Notes: generated from the sequence alone by a model not told the origin. A DNA stretch of 64,000 nt from Homarus americanus (GCF_018991925.1 NW_024748921.1:1-64000), one strand, 5' to 3'; shown: positions 1 through 12,629, numbered from the stretch's first letter. Numbers and translations are program-made.

Positions 1-2527
1 AGCACTGAAATGGCTTCGAAGGCACGAAAGTGGCGAGTAATTAGCATTGCAAAAGTATTAGTATTTAAAAATAATTTGAACATTTTCTAAAAGTATTTGA
101 ACAAGTTATAATCAAGATATCAATTTTTGGTTGTAGATCATTTAGCATCATTCAGGGTACCTATACTGAAATTTGAACAAAATCAATTTTTTGGAAATGA
201 AAATTGTGTCTATAGCATAAAGGTTTTTGGCCAAAAATACGTTTTTTCTGAACTAAAATTTAATGTGCCTAACTATTTAAGTACATCAGAATAATACAGC
301 TTTCCAAAAATGACTCTAAAAACCATAAGTGGCGGATGTAATTATTACAAAGTAATTAAAATATTCTAAATCATTTGAACTTTTCTAAAAGCAATTTGAA
401 CAAGTTATAATCAAGATATCTTTGTTTTTGTTTAACAGATCCTTAACATTTGTTTCAGAGTGCCTATATCTGGAAATTTTAACAAAATCATTTTTTGGCA
501 AAGATGATAAATTGTAAATCTATTTAAATGATTTTGGCCAAAAAGCATTTTCTCAATTAATTGACACTGTACATCGAGAATATTTTGGAAATGACCTCGA
601 AAACCCATATATTGGCGATAATTAGTACAAAATAATTAAAATATTCTAAAATCATTTGAACATTTTCTAAAAGCCATTTGAACAAGTTATAATCAGATAT
701 CAAATTTTGGTTAACAGATCATAGCAGCACATTCAGAATACCTATCTGAAATTTTGGACAAATCCATTTTTGGCCGAAATGTAGTAAAATTGTGAAGTCT
801 ATGGCATTAAAGGTTTTTGGTAAATAATTTTCTCTCTGAAGATCGGTAAAATGTGCATAACTATTTATGTACATCAGAATAATACACAAGCGCAAGAAAT
901 GACCTCGAAAGCCCAAAGTGGCGAGGTAATTAGCATTGCAAAAAGTAATTAAAATATTCTAAAAATCATTTGAACATTTTCTAAAAGCCATTTTTAACAA
1001 AGTTATAATCAAGATATCAAATTTGGTTAACAGATCTTAAGCAGCACATTCAGGAGTACCTGAAATTTTGAACAAAATCCATTTTTGGCCGAAATGAAGA
1101 AAAGTGTGTCTATAGCCTTAAAAAGTTTTTGTTAAAATACGTTTCTCTCTGAACTAAAATTTAATGCTAACTATTTAAGTCATCAGAATAATACACAGCT
1201 TTCGAAGAAATGACTTTCGAAAACCCATGGTGGCGGTAATTAGCTTGCAAAAGTAATTAAAATATTCTAAAAATCATTTGACATTTCTAAAGCCTTTTAA
1301 TTTGTTTATGATAAGATGTCAAATTTTGGTTTACATGATTGTGGCTTCCAGCACATTCAGGATTGCCTATGCTGTTTTGAACAAAATCCATTTTTGGCCG
1401 AAATGAAAGAAAATTGTAAGTCTATAGCCTTAAGATTTTTATTTAAAAATACGTTTCTCTCTTTGAAATTAAATATTTTTGCTTTATTTAAGTCATCAGA
1501 ATATTTTAAGCACCAGAAATGACCTCGAAAACCCGCAGAGTGGCGAGTAATTAGCATTAAAAGTTATTAAAATATTCTAAAATCATTTTAGATTGTTTTT
1601 CTAAAACCATTTTTGAGTTATAATCAAGATATCAATTTTGGTTAACAGATCATGTAGCGAATTCAGGAGTACCTATACTGAAATTTTGAACAAAATCCAT
1701 TTTTGGTGAAATGAAGAAAAATTGTAAGTCTATTGTAAATGTTTTTGGCCAAAAATACGTTTTTCTCTGAACTAAGGAATATGTGCCTAATATTTAAGTA
1801 CATCCAGAATAATACACAACTTGAAATGGCCTCAAAAAAGTGGCTGAGTAATTAGCATTTAAAATGGTTAGATATTCTAAAAATCATTTGAACATTTTCT
1901 AAGCCATTTGAACAGAGATTGTCGATAAATTTTGTTGAATCCTTAAGCAGCACATTCAGGTACCTATGCTGAAATTTTGACAAGATCTGTTTTTTGAAAT
2001 GACGAAAATTGTAAGTCTATAGCATTAAAGGATTTTGGCCAAAATACTTTTGCTCTCTGAACTAAAATTTATTATTGCTAACTATTTAGGTATCAGAATA
2101 ATACTGATGACAAAAATGACCTCGAAAACCCATAAGTGGCAGTAATTAGCGTTGCAAAAGTATTTAAAATATTCTAGAAATCATTTGAACGTTTTTCTAA
2201 AGCCATTTGAACAAGTTATAATCAGATATCAAATTTGGTTGTAAGAGATCTTAAGAGCACATTTAAGTACCTATACTGATATCCAAAAATACTTTTTCTC
2301 TCTGAACTAAAATTTAATGTGCCTAACTATTTAAGTACATCAGAATAATACACAAGCACCAAGAAATGACCTCGAAAACCCATAAGTGGCGAGTAATTAA
2401 CATTGCAAAAGTAATTAAAATATTCTAAAAATCATTTGAACATTTTCTAAAAGCCATTTGAACAAGTTATAATCAAGATATCAAATTTTGGTTAACAGAT
2501 CTTAAGCAGCACATTCAGGAGTACCTA
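1..2527. repeat. Decayed satellite array, about 300-bp monomer, about 8 copies
   Basis: A unit containing the phrases gtggcgagtaattagcatt, aaaatcatttgaacattttc, tcaagatatcaaattttggt and agcacattcaggagtacct recurs near positions 32, 331, 611, 918, 1230, 1540, 1841, 2137 and 2386. The period is about 300 bp, with a short last unit. Copies differ by many small deletions. The array runs off the left edge and ends in the (ATT)n tract at 2532. No coding potential is seen; the short reading frames here are artefacts. Confidence 0.85.
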
Positions 2528-2531
2528 ATAG

Positions 2532-2612
<81 letters not shown>

Positions 2613-2631
2613 TAATAATAATAATATGGAA
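2532..2631. repeat. (ATT)n followed by (AAT)n, hairpin-prone microsatellite
   Basis: A run of att units turns directly into aat units, so the two halves are complementary. It borders the satellite array and could be a relic of a retroelement tail. Confidence 0.9.
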
Positions 2632-2639
2632 CCATAAAT

Positions 2640-3830
2640 ACATTAAAAGAAAAGATCATTAGTGAGAAACGATATACAGTATGTATTTTGTGTTGTGTTG
2701 TCAATAGCAAGAGAAACAATTGAGACCCTGCAATTGTGTGTAAATGAGGCAGAAAGTCAGATCAGCAACCTGGTACTTGGTCACAATTTTTGCGATGCCA
2801 TATGGCAGCAGGGTCTACCATTAGACAACACATAATGCTTCCAATATCTTCCCAGGCGGTAGTACCTCCCTGTTTGGTAGCTGCCTACTACCTACTACCT
2901 ATGATTGGTTTGCCGAAGAGGCGTTTTGTTAAAGGAGAGAGAAAAAATACAATGAGCTTGTTTACAATATATTTGGTTATTGAGATATGACACTCATGGT
3001 ATACTACTGTGTTACACATAGACATATACCCATACCCATCCCGCATACCCACACACACACACCTCCATCCACTACTACATGGCAACACTTATTACAACTA
3101 CTACTACTATTACACACACACACACACACAGGTTACACACACACATTCACGCCAACACTCACTACCACACCCCACAATCCCACCTACATAGCCTTATATT
3201 ACTATACCTACCCTTACCCACTCCCCCCTCCTTACTCATATTTTACGTCTTTGCAGTTCAGACCTTTGATGAAGTATGTGTGTGAGAAGAGCGAGAGAGT
3301 GCCTGCCTACTGTGCCTTATCCTGGCTGAGTGGCTAATCCTCTTCATCCTGAGAGACTGGCTAATCCTTCTTGATCCTTATGCTCAGAGACAGGTAATTT
3401 GTCACCACACGTCAGCCAGAGGTTCTCCTTTACTATCCTGTAGGTGGGAGACACAGAGATATATGAGATTAAGTGGATTTTTTTTTAGGAGAGACATACA
3501 CAGAGATTAAAAAAAAGATAGGGAATTATTACCTTATATAAAAAAAAAAAATCATTCTTACATAAATACAGAATTTCTTTTCATTTCCTGTATATATTTA
3601 TTCTTTCAGTCTTTTACATAACAATTTTCTTTCTTTTCACCAGTACTTCTTTCATTCTTACATAATCTACACAAATTTCTTTCTTTTCGCCTCTTCTGCT
3701 TCTTTCATTCTTACGTAACCTTGTAGGGCCGACAATTTGGGGAGGACTACTGGATTTTGTGTGAAGCAATAACCCCGCCAGATGACGCCACCTAACGTCT
3801 TCCTGAATGGTGGAGGCGAGCCAGCTACAA
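2640..3830. other. Unassigned intergenic or intronic sequence
   Basis: No convincing exon or element. It contains short (AC)n runs around 3050 and 3115 and poly-T/poly-A stretches near 3480-3550. A segment near 3770 resembles the start of the 4.6-5.2 kb repeat unit (gccagatgacgccacc). Confidence 0.4.
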
Positions 3831-3835
3831 GGGAG

Positions 3836-4200
3836 GCAGGGTGGGGAGAGGAGGGGAGGGGAGGGAGGGGAGGTGTGAGGGGGAAGGGAGGGTGCTGAGG
3901 TGGGAGGAGGTGTGGGAGGTGGGAGGAGGTGAGGTGTGAGGAGGATGTGAGGATGTGAGGGAGGGATGCTGGGGAGGTGTGAGAGAAGAGAGGGGGTGTT
4001 GGAGGAGGGGGAGGAGAAAGAATGGGAGTAAAGAAGGGGAGGAGGAGGAGAGGATGAGGATGGAGGAGGTGGGTAGGAAGGAGTAGGATGAGGTTGGCAT
4101 GGGGAGGAGAAGGAGAGGAAGGAAAATGGAAGATGGAGAAGAGGAAGGTGGAAGGAAGAGAAGAGAAAAGGAAGGAGGAGGAAGGAAAAGAAGGAAGATA
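3836..4200. repeat. Purine-rich GGGAGG/GGAGGA minisatellite
   Basis: The plus strand is almost pure purine with imperfect ggaggtgtgagg and gaggaagg units. The long Ser/Pro-rich frame on the minus strand is a by-product of this composition. Confidence 0.8.
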
Positions 4201-4385
4201 GGTTGTACAAGACCTACCTGCAGGTATCTCCTTAGTATGTTAAGTCAGGTAGGCATCTGTGAGACATTTCTTACCTGTAGGTGAAAAAATGCATAATGAT
4301 TTAGACAAAGTAAACAACAACAATAATGGTAATAATAGTAGTAGTGTAAGTTGTAATAACAATATCTTATCATACACATACGTAT

Positions 4386-4387
<2 letters not shown>

Positions 4388-4438
<51 letters not shown>
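4388..4438. repeat. (CT)n microsatellite
   Basis: About 25 perfect CT units. Confidence 0.95.
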
Positions 4439-4439
<1 letters not shown>

Positions 4440-4587
4440 ACGTCAGACGAAGGAGGAAGCAACAGTGATGGAGAGGCGCGTCACGTCCTGGCTATAGGGA
4501 AGACTGGTGACACACTCACTCCCGAGTCACCACACATTAGGCAGCTGTCTGTCTCGTGTAGCCAGCCAGCAGTCCTCTAGGGCCTCG

Positions 4588-5180
4588 TGCCGCTACCAGA
4601 TGGCCCCACTTGCTTAGTAAATAACAACTACTTCGCTTCCTCTAAGATGTAGTTTGGCGGGTTTATGGTTATGCTGTTTATAGTTTGTATTAAGCGGGAT
4701 AATTTGTGTCCTTGTGAGTTAGTTCCAATTGCCGCTACGAGATGGCAACACTTGCTTAGTAAACAACATTACGCGCGCTTTTTGTAAAACGTACTTTGAC
4801 AGGTTTACTGTTTTATGTTTAAAGTTTATATTGGGGGAGGATATTTTCTGTTCTAATGAGGTAATGCCAAGTGCCACAACTAGATGGCACCACTCGCTTA
4901 GTCAACAACATAAGGCGGGCTTTTCTAAGACATATTTTAGTGGGATTATCACCATTAGTGTTGTACCTTTAAGTCGGTCTGTCAACTATTAGTGTTAAAT
5001 CCCACCACTAAATGTCAGCATTTTTTTAGATACTTTGGCGGGATTTTAAACATTGAGTGTTGTAGCTTATATAAATGGCAGCTATAATTAAATAACATTT
5101 GACGCGTTTTTCAGTGTTTGTGTTCAATCCCGCCACCAGATGACAGCATTCACTTTGTAAACAACATCTGGAGCAGCTGT
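4588..5180. repeat. Diverged tandem repeat, about 130-142 bp, 4.5 copies
   Basis: Units start with variants of gccgctaccagatggc-acttgcttagtaaacaac at about 4590, 4732, 4874, 5003 and 5132. The copies are well diverged. No coding sense is seen. Confidence 0.75.
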
Positions 5181-5199
5181 TCTTAAGCTCTTACCATAA

Positions 5200-6637
5200 A
5201 AAAGCACGCAGTTAAAGGCAGGCGAACATTAATCTGGTGAAATTCTCTTAAGTACATCATTAAGGGGTGAAGAAGTATACGCCAAGCGGACAGGATCACT
5301 CGTGCTGGCGCTGGTCTTGTTGTGTGGGTATATAATAGCGCCTACATTAACATTATATAACATTAACAATATAATGATAACATCTAATCGTAAATAGAGA
5401 GTAATAAGACTCCGTACACTAAATCCTTGAAAACATTATGTACACCAAACTATAATTAATATTCACCAAGATATATTATTCCTGGTGGATTTCTTGAATA
5501 TTCTGGAACTGATCAAATATTCCCAAAAAAATTAATATTAAATAAAATATCAAATATCCCAAAACATATAAAATATTCTAAAATATTTACGAAATCCTTA
5601 AAAAAAATGTCACAAATATACTTAAACTACATGTAATCTAATGGTAATAAACAAAGTATTACTCAGAAACTTTATATACAAGTTACATGTGTATATAACC
5701 CCCTCCCCCACCCACAGAAAAAAAAATATATATTAAAAAAAATTATTTCCCTATATTTCAACGACACTTTAGAGGACGATCTTTCCGGGAGAGTTGAGTG
5801 AAATTTCCCCTAGTTAGAGCATCAAGTACCATCATCCGTCTCTTGGTGGCCTCGTCAACCTTAGAGTTTTAAGAGTGTCATTGAGGGAAAAAAAAAAATT
5901 TTCTCAACTATTTGTTTCATTCTTTCATTCATAGTTAGTCGTTTGCTAACTCACTCTCTCTCTCTCTCTAACTCACTCACTCTCTCTCTCTCTCTCTCCC
6001 TCCCTCACATCTTCTTACAATACATCAACATTATGGATTATTCATTATCTCTTCACTTAATTTACCCTCACTTATCTCCCCTTCCCTCCTCTTCTCCCCT
6101 TCCTTTTTCCTCCCCTACTGTGTTGAAATGTATCTCTTATCTTCCCTCTCCCTGTTCCTCTCTCTCTCTCTCTCTCTCTCTCACACTTCGCTCCTCCTCT
6201 GCTTTGCCTTCTCCTGCTTCTCTTTGAATAAAACTATCACCTCCCTCCTTCTCCTCCCCTCCTCCTCCTCCTCCTCCTCCTCCTCCCCCTACCCCCCTCC
6301 TCCCCCTACCCTACCCCCCTCCATCTTCCCCCCCTCCTCCTTCTTTCGTGTGTTCAGCGCTTAGTGGAGTGTAAAATATCTTGTGAAGTTGTGGAAAATT
6401 TGTGTTAAAACGAAGGAAGAGGAGGAGGAGGTAGAAGAGGTGGTGGAGGAGATGGAGGTCGTGGTGGAGGAGATGGGGTGGAGAAGATGGAGGTGGTGGA
6501 GGAGATGGTGGAGAAGATGGAGGTGGTGGAGGAGATGGTGGAGAAGATGGAGGTGGTGGAGGTGGTGGTAGTAGTAGTGATCAATAAAATAAAAATAAAA
6601 ATAATATTCAGAAACTCAAATAAAAGAAAACCATCAC

Positions 6638-6685
<48 letters not shown>

Positions 6686-6900
6686 TAATAATAATAATAA
6701 TAATATATGTATAATAATCCCCCCCGTTATACATCAATAACTATTTTCTACGACTCTTCTCCTCCCCCCTCAAATCCATTAGTCAAATTTAGATTAAAAA
6801 TATATATATACTTGAGACAGTTTATCTACCCATCGTGCAGTTTTTGACTGATTTCTGCCCACATCTATATGTGCTCATACAGATATTACTACCACTTCTG
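5200..6900. other. AT-rich spacer with several microsatellites
   Basis: No gene seen. It includes interrupted (CT)n at 5953-6000 and 6157-6180, (CCT)n at 6255-6290, (GGA)n/(GGT)n at 6415-6570 and (AAT)n at 6640-6702. Confidence 0.5.
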
Positions 6901-6901
6901 T

Positions 6902-7412
6902 AGGTGGTGGTGGTGGTGGTGGTGGGGAGTGGTGGAGTGGTAATTGGTGAGGGTAGTGGTGTCAGTAGTGAAACAGTAGTGGTGGTGGTAATTAGTGTAG
7001 ATTGGAGGGTGGTGGTGGTGGGGGTGTGGTGGTGAATGGTGGTGTGGTGGTGGTGGTGGTGGGGTGGTGAGTGGTGGTGGTGGGGTGGTGGGTGGGGAGT
7101 TGGTGGGGGTCAGTGCCAGGGGTGGCAGTGGTGGGGGTGGTGGTGGTGGTGGTGAACAGTGGTGGTGGTGGTGGTGGTGGGGTGGTGGGGTGGTGGGGGT
7201 GGCGGTCCCCAGGTGGAATTGGTGGTGGTGGTGGTGGTGGGTGGTTGGGGTGGGAATTGGGTGGGGGTGGTGGTGGTGGTGGTGGTGGAGGTGGGGTGGG
7301 GGTGGGGGTGGGGAGGTGGGAGTGTGGTGGTGGTGAGCCAGTGGGGGGTGGGGTTGGGGGTGGTGGTGGTGGCAGTGGTGGGTGGTGGGGGTGGTGGTGG
7401 TGGGTGGGAATA
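6902..7412. repeat. (GGT)n-rich array of about 510 bp
   Basis: Long runs of ggt/ggtggg with short interruptions. The three overlapping Gly/Val/Trp-rich frames are artefacts. The G-runs are dense enough to suggest G-quadruplex potential. Confidence 0.9.
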
Positions 7413-7558
7413 TTCTGAGTGAGAGGGAAAAACTGGGAAAAAAAAAGATGATTTAGTATTTCTTAATGGGGAGTGTATGTGTGTTGGGTCTTGGTTTATC
7501 TGCTTGTAGCCTTTATGTATGTATGTATATGTATTTTTGTTTTCTCTTTTTTTTATGT

Positions 7559-7561
<3 letters not shown>

Positions 7562-7600
<39 letters not shown>

Positions 7601-7694
7601 GACATAATGCCGGGAGGGAAATAAGTCTCTTCTTCGCCGCCTCTTAAGAAATTGCTCCAGGCTCTTCAGTTCTTTTCTTCGTCTTTCTTCGTCC

Positions 7695-7730
<36 letters not shown>

Positions 7731-7860
7731 TTTCTCTCTACTGTTATTCTTCTTCGTTTTTTGTTCTTACTTCATACTTTCATTCTCTATTTCTTCTCTC
7801 TTGCTCCTTCCTTCCTTACTTCCTTCCTTCCTTCCTTCCTTCCTTCCTTATTTCTTTCTT
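7562..7860. repeat. Cluster of (CT)n, (TTTC)n and (TTCC)n
   Basis: (CT)n at 7562-7598, (TTTC)n at 7697-7734 and (TTCC)n at 7804-7850, all pyrimidine-rich on the plus strand. Confidence 0.85.
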
Positions 7861-7890
7861 TCGAGTATTATTAAATTATATAGTGATATG

Positions 7891-8009
7891 TGTGTGCGTG
7901 TATGTGTTTGACCGTGTGTATTTGTGTGTGTATGTGTTTGACCGCGTGTGTGTGTGTGTGTGTGTGTATGTGTTTGACCGCGTGTGTGTGCGTGTGTGTG
8001 TGTGTGTGT
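7891..8009. repeat. GT-rich direct repeat, left flank of a LINE
   Basis: A GT-rich stretch with three tatgtgtttgaccg motifs. By eye it is identical over 119 bp to 9731-9849, on the other side of the LINE at 8010-9604. Confidence 0.9.
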
Positions 8010-9604
8010 AAATAATAATAATAATAATAATAATTAACGGTTTATTGAAAGAGCTTATACAGCCAGAAGGCTGAAAATATACAGTTACATATTTGGGGAA
8101 TGGGTTGAATTACAAATAATATACAAGTATTTATAAGTGGCACAAATAAGACATATATAATAACTAGATGAGGAAAAGCTCAAACTACAGTTCATTTCAA
8201 CATAGTGACAGTGCAAGAAGTAGTATTTACTGGGAGTGAATACACTGGTTTATTACAAGTTATTGATAATTTTTACAATGGTTGGACTGGGCTGTTCTTA
8301 TAGCGATCAGTTCGTGCACGTATGGGCTGGATGCGGTTGTGGTGTCGAACAGCAATTCTCGGGCTAGGGATCTCAGGTGGTAGTAGGAGCCGGTGTCGAG
8401 GATGGTGCAGAAGCTTCTTACCAAATTTGCAGATGGTCGTGGTGATGGTCAGTGAGAGTCAAAGGGTCAGTCTTGTTGACGCTTCTTGATATGTGGAGTA
8501 GGAAGGAGAATAATCTTGTCCCTCTTTTTTTCTAGGTGTTTACGTTTGTATGGCATTTAGGGAGACCAGGTGGGAAGCGCCGGTGAGCTTGGGAGTATGA
8601 ATGTTTATTATGCAAACACTGAGGCTCAGGTGCCTGGGAACTCCGGGGACTTGAGTCGGCGGAGGAGGTGGAGACGGAAACTAGATTTGACAACCTTCAC
8701 TGACGTGTGGTTTTTAATTTAGTTGTTGTCTATGGGTGACGCCGAGGGCTTCGTGGAATCTACAACCTGGTGTGTTCGGACCTAGGGTAATGGAAGGAGG
8801 TGGGACAATGTCGGAGGAGAGGTTGATGTGCATAACCATGGTCTTGGTATGGTTGATGGTGACATGGTTGTTGGTGGCCCAGTTTTGGAGAATGTTCAAT
8901 AAATCCTGAAGGGCGGTATAGTTGAGAGCAGAATTGTTGACGCTGATCCCAATGGTGGAGTCGTCGACATATTTCCAGCGAGCAGGGGTTTCTCTTAGGG
9001 CATCATTGATGAGCATAAGGAAGCAGAGTGGTCCCATCTTGGTGCCTTGGGGGACGCCACAGGTGAGTGACTGAAAGGTGGAGACAGCTCCTCGGAAGCG
9101 TACAGCTTGGCGTCGGTCACTGAGGAAGTCTGTAAGCCATAGTATGAGACTTCTCCGAAGCCCGAGGTCAATAGCTTTGTTTATGATTATATTGTGGTCG
9201 ACTAGGTCGAACGCTTTAGTGAAATCAATGAAGGCGACAGCTACAGACGTTTTTCGTTTCTCGAGATGGCGGTATATGTAATCGAGAAAGCTGACAAGAC
9301 AGGGGTGGTGGAAATTTTTCATGTTACCTTAAGTGCTGAGGTCTACGACTCCTGCAATATCAGCATAAGCGCCCAGTCAACACAAAACTTTTCTGAATTG
9401 GAGGCTGGGTATTGGGGTGAGTGCAATAGGTCGTAGCTGATTTAAGGATTGTGGGCTGGTTGACTTGGGCACTGGTGATACATAAGAGGTCTTCCAGTCA
9501 GCTGGGCATCTGGCTTGACTGAGAGAAGCATTGATGATGGAGCAGAGGGGTTTAGCAAGCTCCGGGGAGAACTCCTTGAATAGTTTCATTGGTAAGTCAA
9601 TGGG
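8010..9604 (-). mobile_element. 5'-truncated non-LTR retrotransposon, copy 1
   Basis: Minus-strand reverse transcriptase remnant. The 5' part of the frame (9604 to about 9377) reads like the start of an RT domain (PADWKTSYVSPVPKS, LRPIALT). After a frame break, 9322-8714 carries motif A (AFIDFTKAFDLVDH), motif B (CGVPQGTKMGPL) and the catalytic YVDD box (KYVDDSTIG). The frame breaks again near the end of RT. The 3' end is aataaaccgttaattatt followed by an (ATT)n tail, the same as copy 2 at 15604-16780. It lies between two GT-rich tracts. The clade was not assigned. Confidence 0.88.
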
Positions 9605-9615
9605 GGTGTGTGTGC

Positions 9616-9670
<55 letters not shown>

Positions 9671-9855
9671 ATTGGCGTGTATGTGTTTGACCCGCGTGTG
9701 TGTGTGTGTGTGTGTGTGTGCATGTGTGTGTGTGTGCGTGTATGTGTTTGACCGTGTGTATTTGTGTGTGTATGTGTTTGACCGCGTGTGTGTGTGTGTG
9801 TGTGTGTATGTGTTTGACCGCGTGTGTGTGCGTGTGTGTGTGTGTGTGTGTGTGC
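9605..9855. repeat. GT-rich minisatellite, right flank of the LINE
   Basis: (GT)n with interspersed tatgtgtttgacc motifs. Positions 9731-9849 duplicate 7891-8009 exactly by hand comparison. Confidence 0.9.
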
Positions 9856-10309
9856 GGGCTTCATTTAGGGACCAGGATCAACAAGCCGCGTCTCTCACAT
9901 TAGTCGCCCCACTAAAGGCTTCACCTGAATACAATAACAATGGCCCGGTTCTTCCAGGTGTGTTCAACCCTTTCCTCCCTGAACGAAAAACTACGCAATG
10001 TGGTGATTATGTGATGTTTTCTATTAATCTTATCATAGTGTTGTCATTTATTTTCGTTTTATTTCGTTAATCATCGGTTTGTTTTTATTTTTTAATCTTT
10101 GGGGAATTTTTCATTGATTTTCGTCTTGGGAATTTATATATAATAAAAATAAACACCTGATGATTCGATCTAATTTGCATGAGATTTTCTAAAGTTTTGT
10201 GACAGGAAGACAGATGTTGAGAGAGACACAGGTGTTAAATGAGACTCACAGGTGTTAAGAGAGAGAGAGACACACACAGGTGTTAAAATAAGAGACAGGT
10301 GTAACTCAC

Positions 10310-10480
10310 AGATGTAGATAGCATGACAGTTGTCCCACTGATACGAGTCTCCCGTCTGCTGGGTGATGCACCACGGACGGTCATGGTCCTTGTCCGTACA
10401 CCCGGAGAACCTCTCACCCTTGTAGGTGAAGGGGAAGTGGCACTGGTCGCCTCTGGTCGTCACTACACGGGTGGCACTCC
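10310..10480 (-). CDS. Exon: FN2 module 10
   Basis: 171-nt phase 1-1 exon with acceptor cctttacag and donor GTGAGT. It encodes a canonical FN2 module: C-HFPFTYKG, then C-TDKDHDRPWC, then WDNC. All four cysteines and the WC pair are present. It is the most downstream exon I can place. Its good donor means at least one more exon follows, which I could not find in 1-10300. Confidence 0.9.
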
Positions 10481-10930
10481 CTGTAAAGGTCAAAAGTAAA
10501 CATGGTGGAACACTCAGGCACTCACTACATGGCTCTCATAGCGTGGGAGTCAGCCAGTACTCCCTCTAAAGGTCAGATGTCGACGATTTAATGCACTCTT
10601 GGCACTGTATGTCATTGGTCGTATCACTGGAGGTTACCGGTTGTCACTGGCACTCGTTGTAAAGCTCGTATGTCAAGGGCTTAATGCACTTTTGGTATTG
10701 AATATCATCACTAGTGCCAGCGGGAGGCTCTGGTGCCCACTACACGTTGGCACTCCTAATAAATGTCAAGGATGAACATAGTATTACATCGTTGGCACTA
10801 CGAGTCAATCTTACTGGCACTGGAAGACCAATCCATAGTAAATTACCAAACAAATGTCGTATATCGTCACACATCCAGGCACTGTCATGACGTCACTAGT
10901 GCCACATTGTATTTGGTAATGTTGGTCCAA
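10440..10930. repeat. Degenerate tandem repeat overlapping the acceptor of the last FN2 exon
   Basis: Variants of ggcactccctgtaaaggtc recur near 10471, 10553, 10659 and 10745, together with repeated ggcact...catcact phrases. The unit is about 80-105 bp and starts inside the FN2 exon. Confidence 0.5.
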
Positions 10931-10979
10931 GTGCTCGGTGCCAAGGTGACTAAAGTGTTACTCTAGATGTGAAATTCCC

Positions 10980-11500
10980 TCTTAACTTTCTCCCTCCGCC
11001 CTCTATCACCTCCCATCCCCACCTCTCTCTCCCTCCCTCTTTCTCTCCCTACCTCTTGCTCTCCCTCCCTCTTGCTCTCCCTCACTCCTCCTCCTCTCCC
11101 TACCTCTTGCTCTCCGTACCTCCCTCCTCCTCTCCCTACCTCTTTCTCCTCTTGCTCTCCCTCCCTCTTGCTCTCCCTCACTCCTCCTCCTCTCCCTACC
11201 TCTTACTCCCCCCTCCTCTTGCTCTCCCTCCTCCTCATCTCCTCCCTCCTCTCTCCTCCTCTTGCTCTCCCTCCCTCCTCCTCTCTCCTCTTGCTCTCCC
11301 TCCTCCTCCTCTCCCTCCTCTGCCTCTCCTCCCCTCTTGCTCTCCTCCCTCCTCCTCTCCCTACCTCTTTGCTCTACCTCCCTCCTCCTCTCCCTACCTC
11401 TTGCTCTCCCACCCTCTTTCCCCTACCTCCTTCTCCTCACTCCTCATCCTCCTCCCTCTTGCTCTCCTCACTCCTCCTCTCTACCTCCTTCCATCCCTCC
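10980..11500. repeat. CT-rich minisatellite (ctccctacctcttgctctcc)
   Basis: Imperfect tandem array of about 20-30-bp pyrimidine units. The Ser/Leu/Pro frames over it are artefacts. Confidence 0.85.
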
Positions 11501-11509
11501 ACACACTAT

Positions 11510-12430
11510 ATATACTGTACATAAAAGACGTATATAATATACGTTCACTTCAATATGCTTTCATTTATAGAAGCAGGTATACAAAGTTGAAGATTAATTA
11601 ACTCTTTGTTACACCGAAGCCTACTAATTATACATATCTGTCAGGTGGAACGTGCTAATTAACGATTCATTGCCCTCGGGTGCCTAATGAAATTAGATGT
11701 GTTTACTGGGCAGGTGAGGTGTAGCAGAGATCAGAGTTAGGTTTTATTTTATGTTGAGTTGGGTGAGGTGGTGGGAGTGCAATAAGGTGGTGAGGTGCAG
11801 TAGGTGAGGTGTGAGGTGCAGTGGTGAGATTGGATTCCAGGTGTGGTTAGATTAGGGACAAGAAAATGTAACAAAAATAATTAGATAATTAATAAAAGGC
11901 CATAATTTGAGTTTATTCAGATAAATAAGTTCTCATCCCAAAACCGATGTCAGAGGAAGGAAAGTACCCCGACCTCTGAAGTGTTTCAGACAGAAAGTAA
12001 AATTAGCCTCCTGCTTATCTAAGATAAAGAAAGTACACTCACGAGTTTAAATAGGAAAGTCATCTTACACACACACACACACCTCTCTCTCTCAAGTAAT
12101 TAGAAAGTACTTTGTGTGTTACCCCACCCAAAAATAAAACATCCACCTTCAGCTATCACCTCCAAGTTAAGTAAATGGACCAGCAACATTATAAAAGAGT
12201 TTTATCAGCATAAGATCCTTGAACTTGGCAATGTTTAATGTTAAGTCAACCAACCTTTCCCTGGCCCCTGGTACATAATGAGACCCCCCCCACCTCCTAA
12301 AAAAATACACATATATATCAGGTTGAATATTTTATGCAGTGGGCTAACCAACATTCTCCCTCTGTCTCTAATCTCCACTTCAAGGGAAAAATGTAGTTCA
12401 GTTCAGCCTCTTAGTTTTAGCAAGAGAGTG
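11510..12430. other. Intergenic or intronic sequence with no recognised gene
   Basis: AT-rich sequence with a short GTG-rich stretch near 11760-11840. I found neither exons nor mobile element signatures. Confidence 0.4.
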
Positions 12431-12433
12431 TGT

Positions 12434-12435
<2 letters not shown>

Positions 12436-12480
<45 letters not shown>

Positions 12481-12629
12481 GTTAATAGCCTTCAGTCTGG
12501 GGCAGGAAGAGAAAGAAAGGGAGGAGGAGGAGGAAGGAAGGAAGGGAGGAAGAAGAGAGGAGAAACAAAAGAGAGGAGGGAGAGGAAGCAGAAAATTTCA
12601 CAACTCACTATTATGCATGTCGTAATCTT

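Noticed and set aside
3720..3840. Possible terminal exon of the large gene on minus (WLASTIQEDVRWRHLAG)
   Set aside because: No FN2 or membrane signature, and the DNA resembles the repeat unit at 4.6-5.2 kb.
3614..4210. 198-residue minus frame rich in Ser, Pro and His
   Set aside because: Product of a purine-rich tract; no splice or domain evidence.
7064..7422. Gly/Val/Trp-rich plus frames
   Set aside because: (GGT)n array read in three frames.
10969..11601. 210-residue plus frame rich in Ser, Leu and Pro
   Set aside because: Translation of a CT-rich minisatellite.
12436..12490. (CT)n followed by CAG on the plus strand, looking like a 3' splice site (also at 18264 and 35888)
   Set aside because: No open exon or donor follows; the tract is on the strand opposite to the gene. 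A shared caggttaat after two of them hints only at a common repeat origin.
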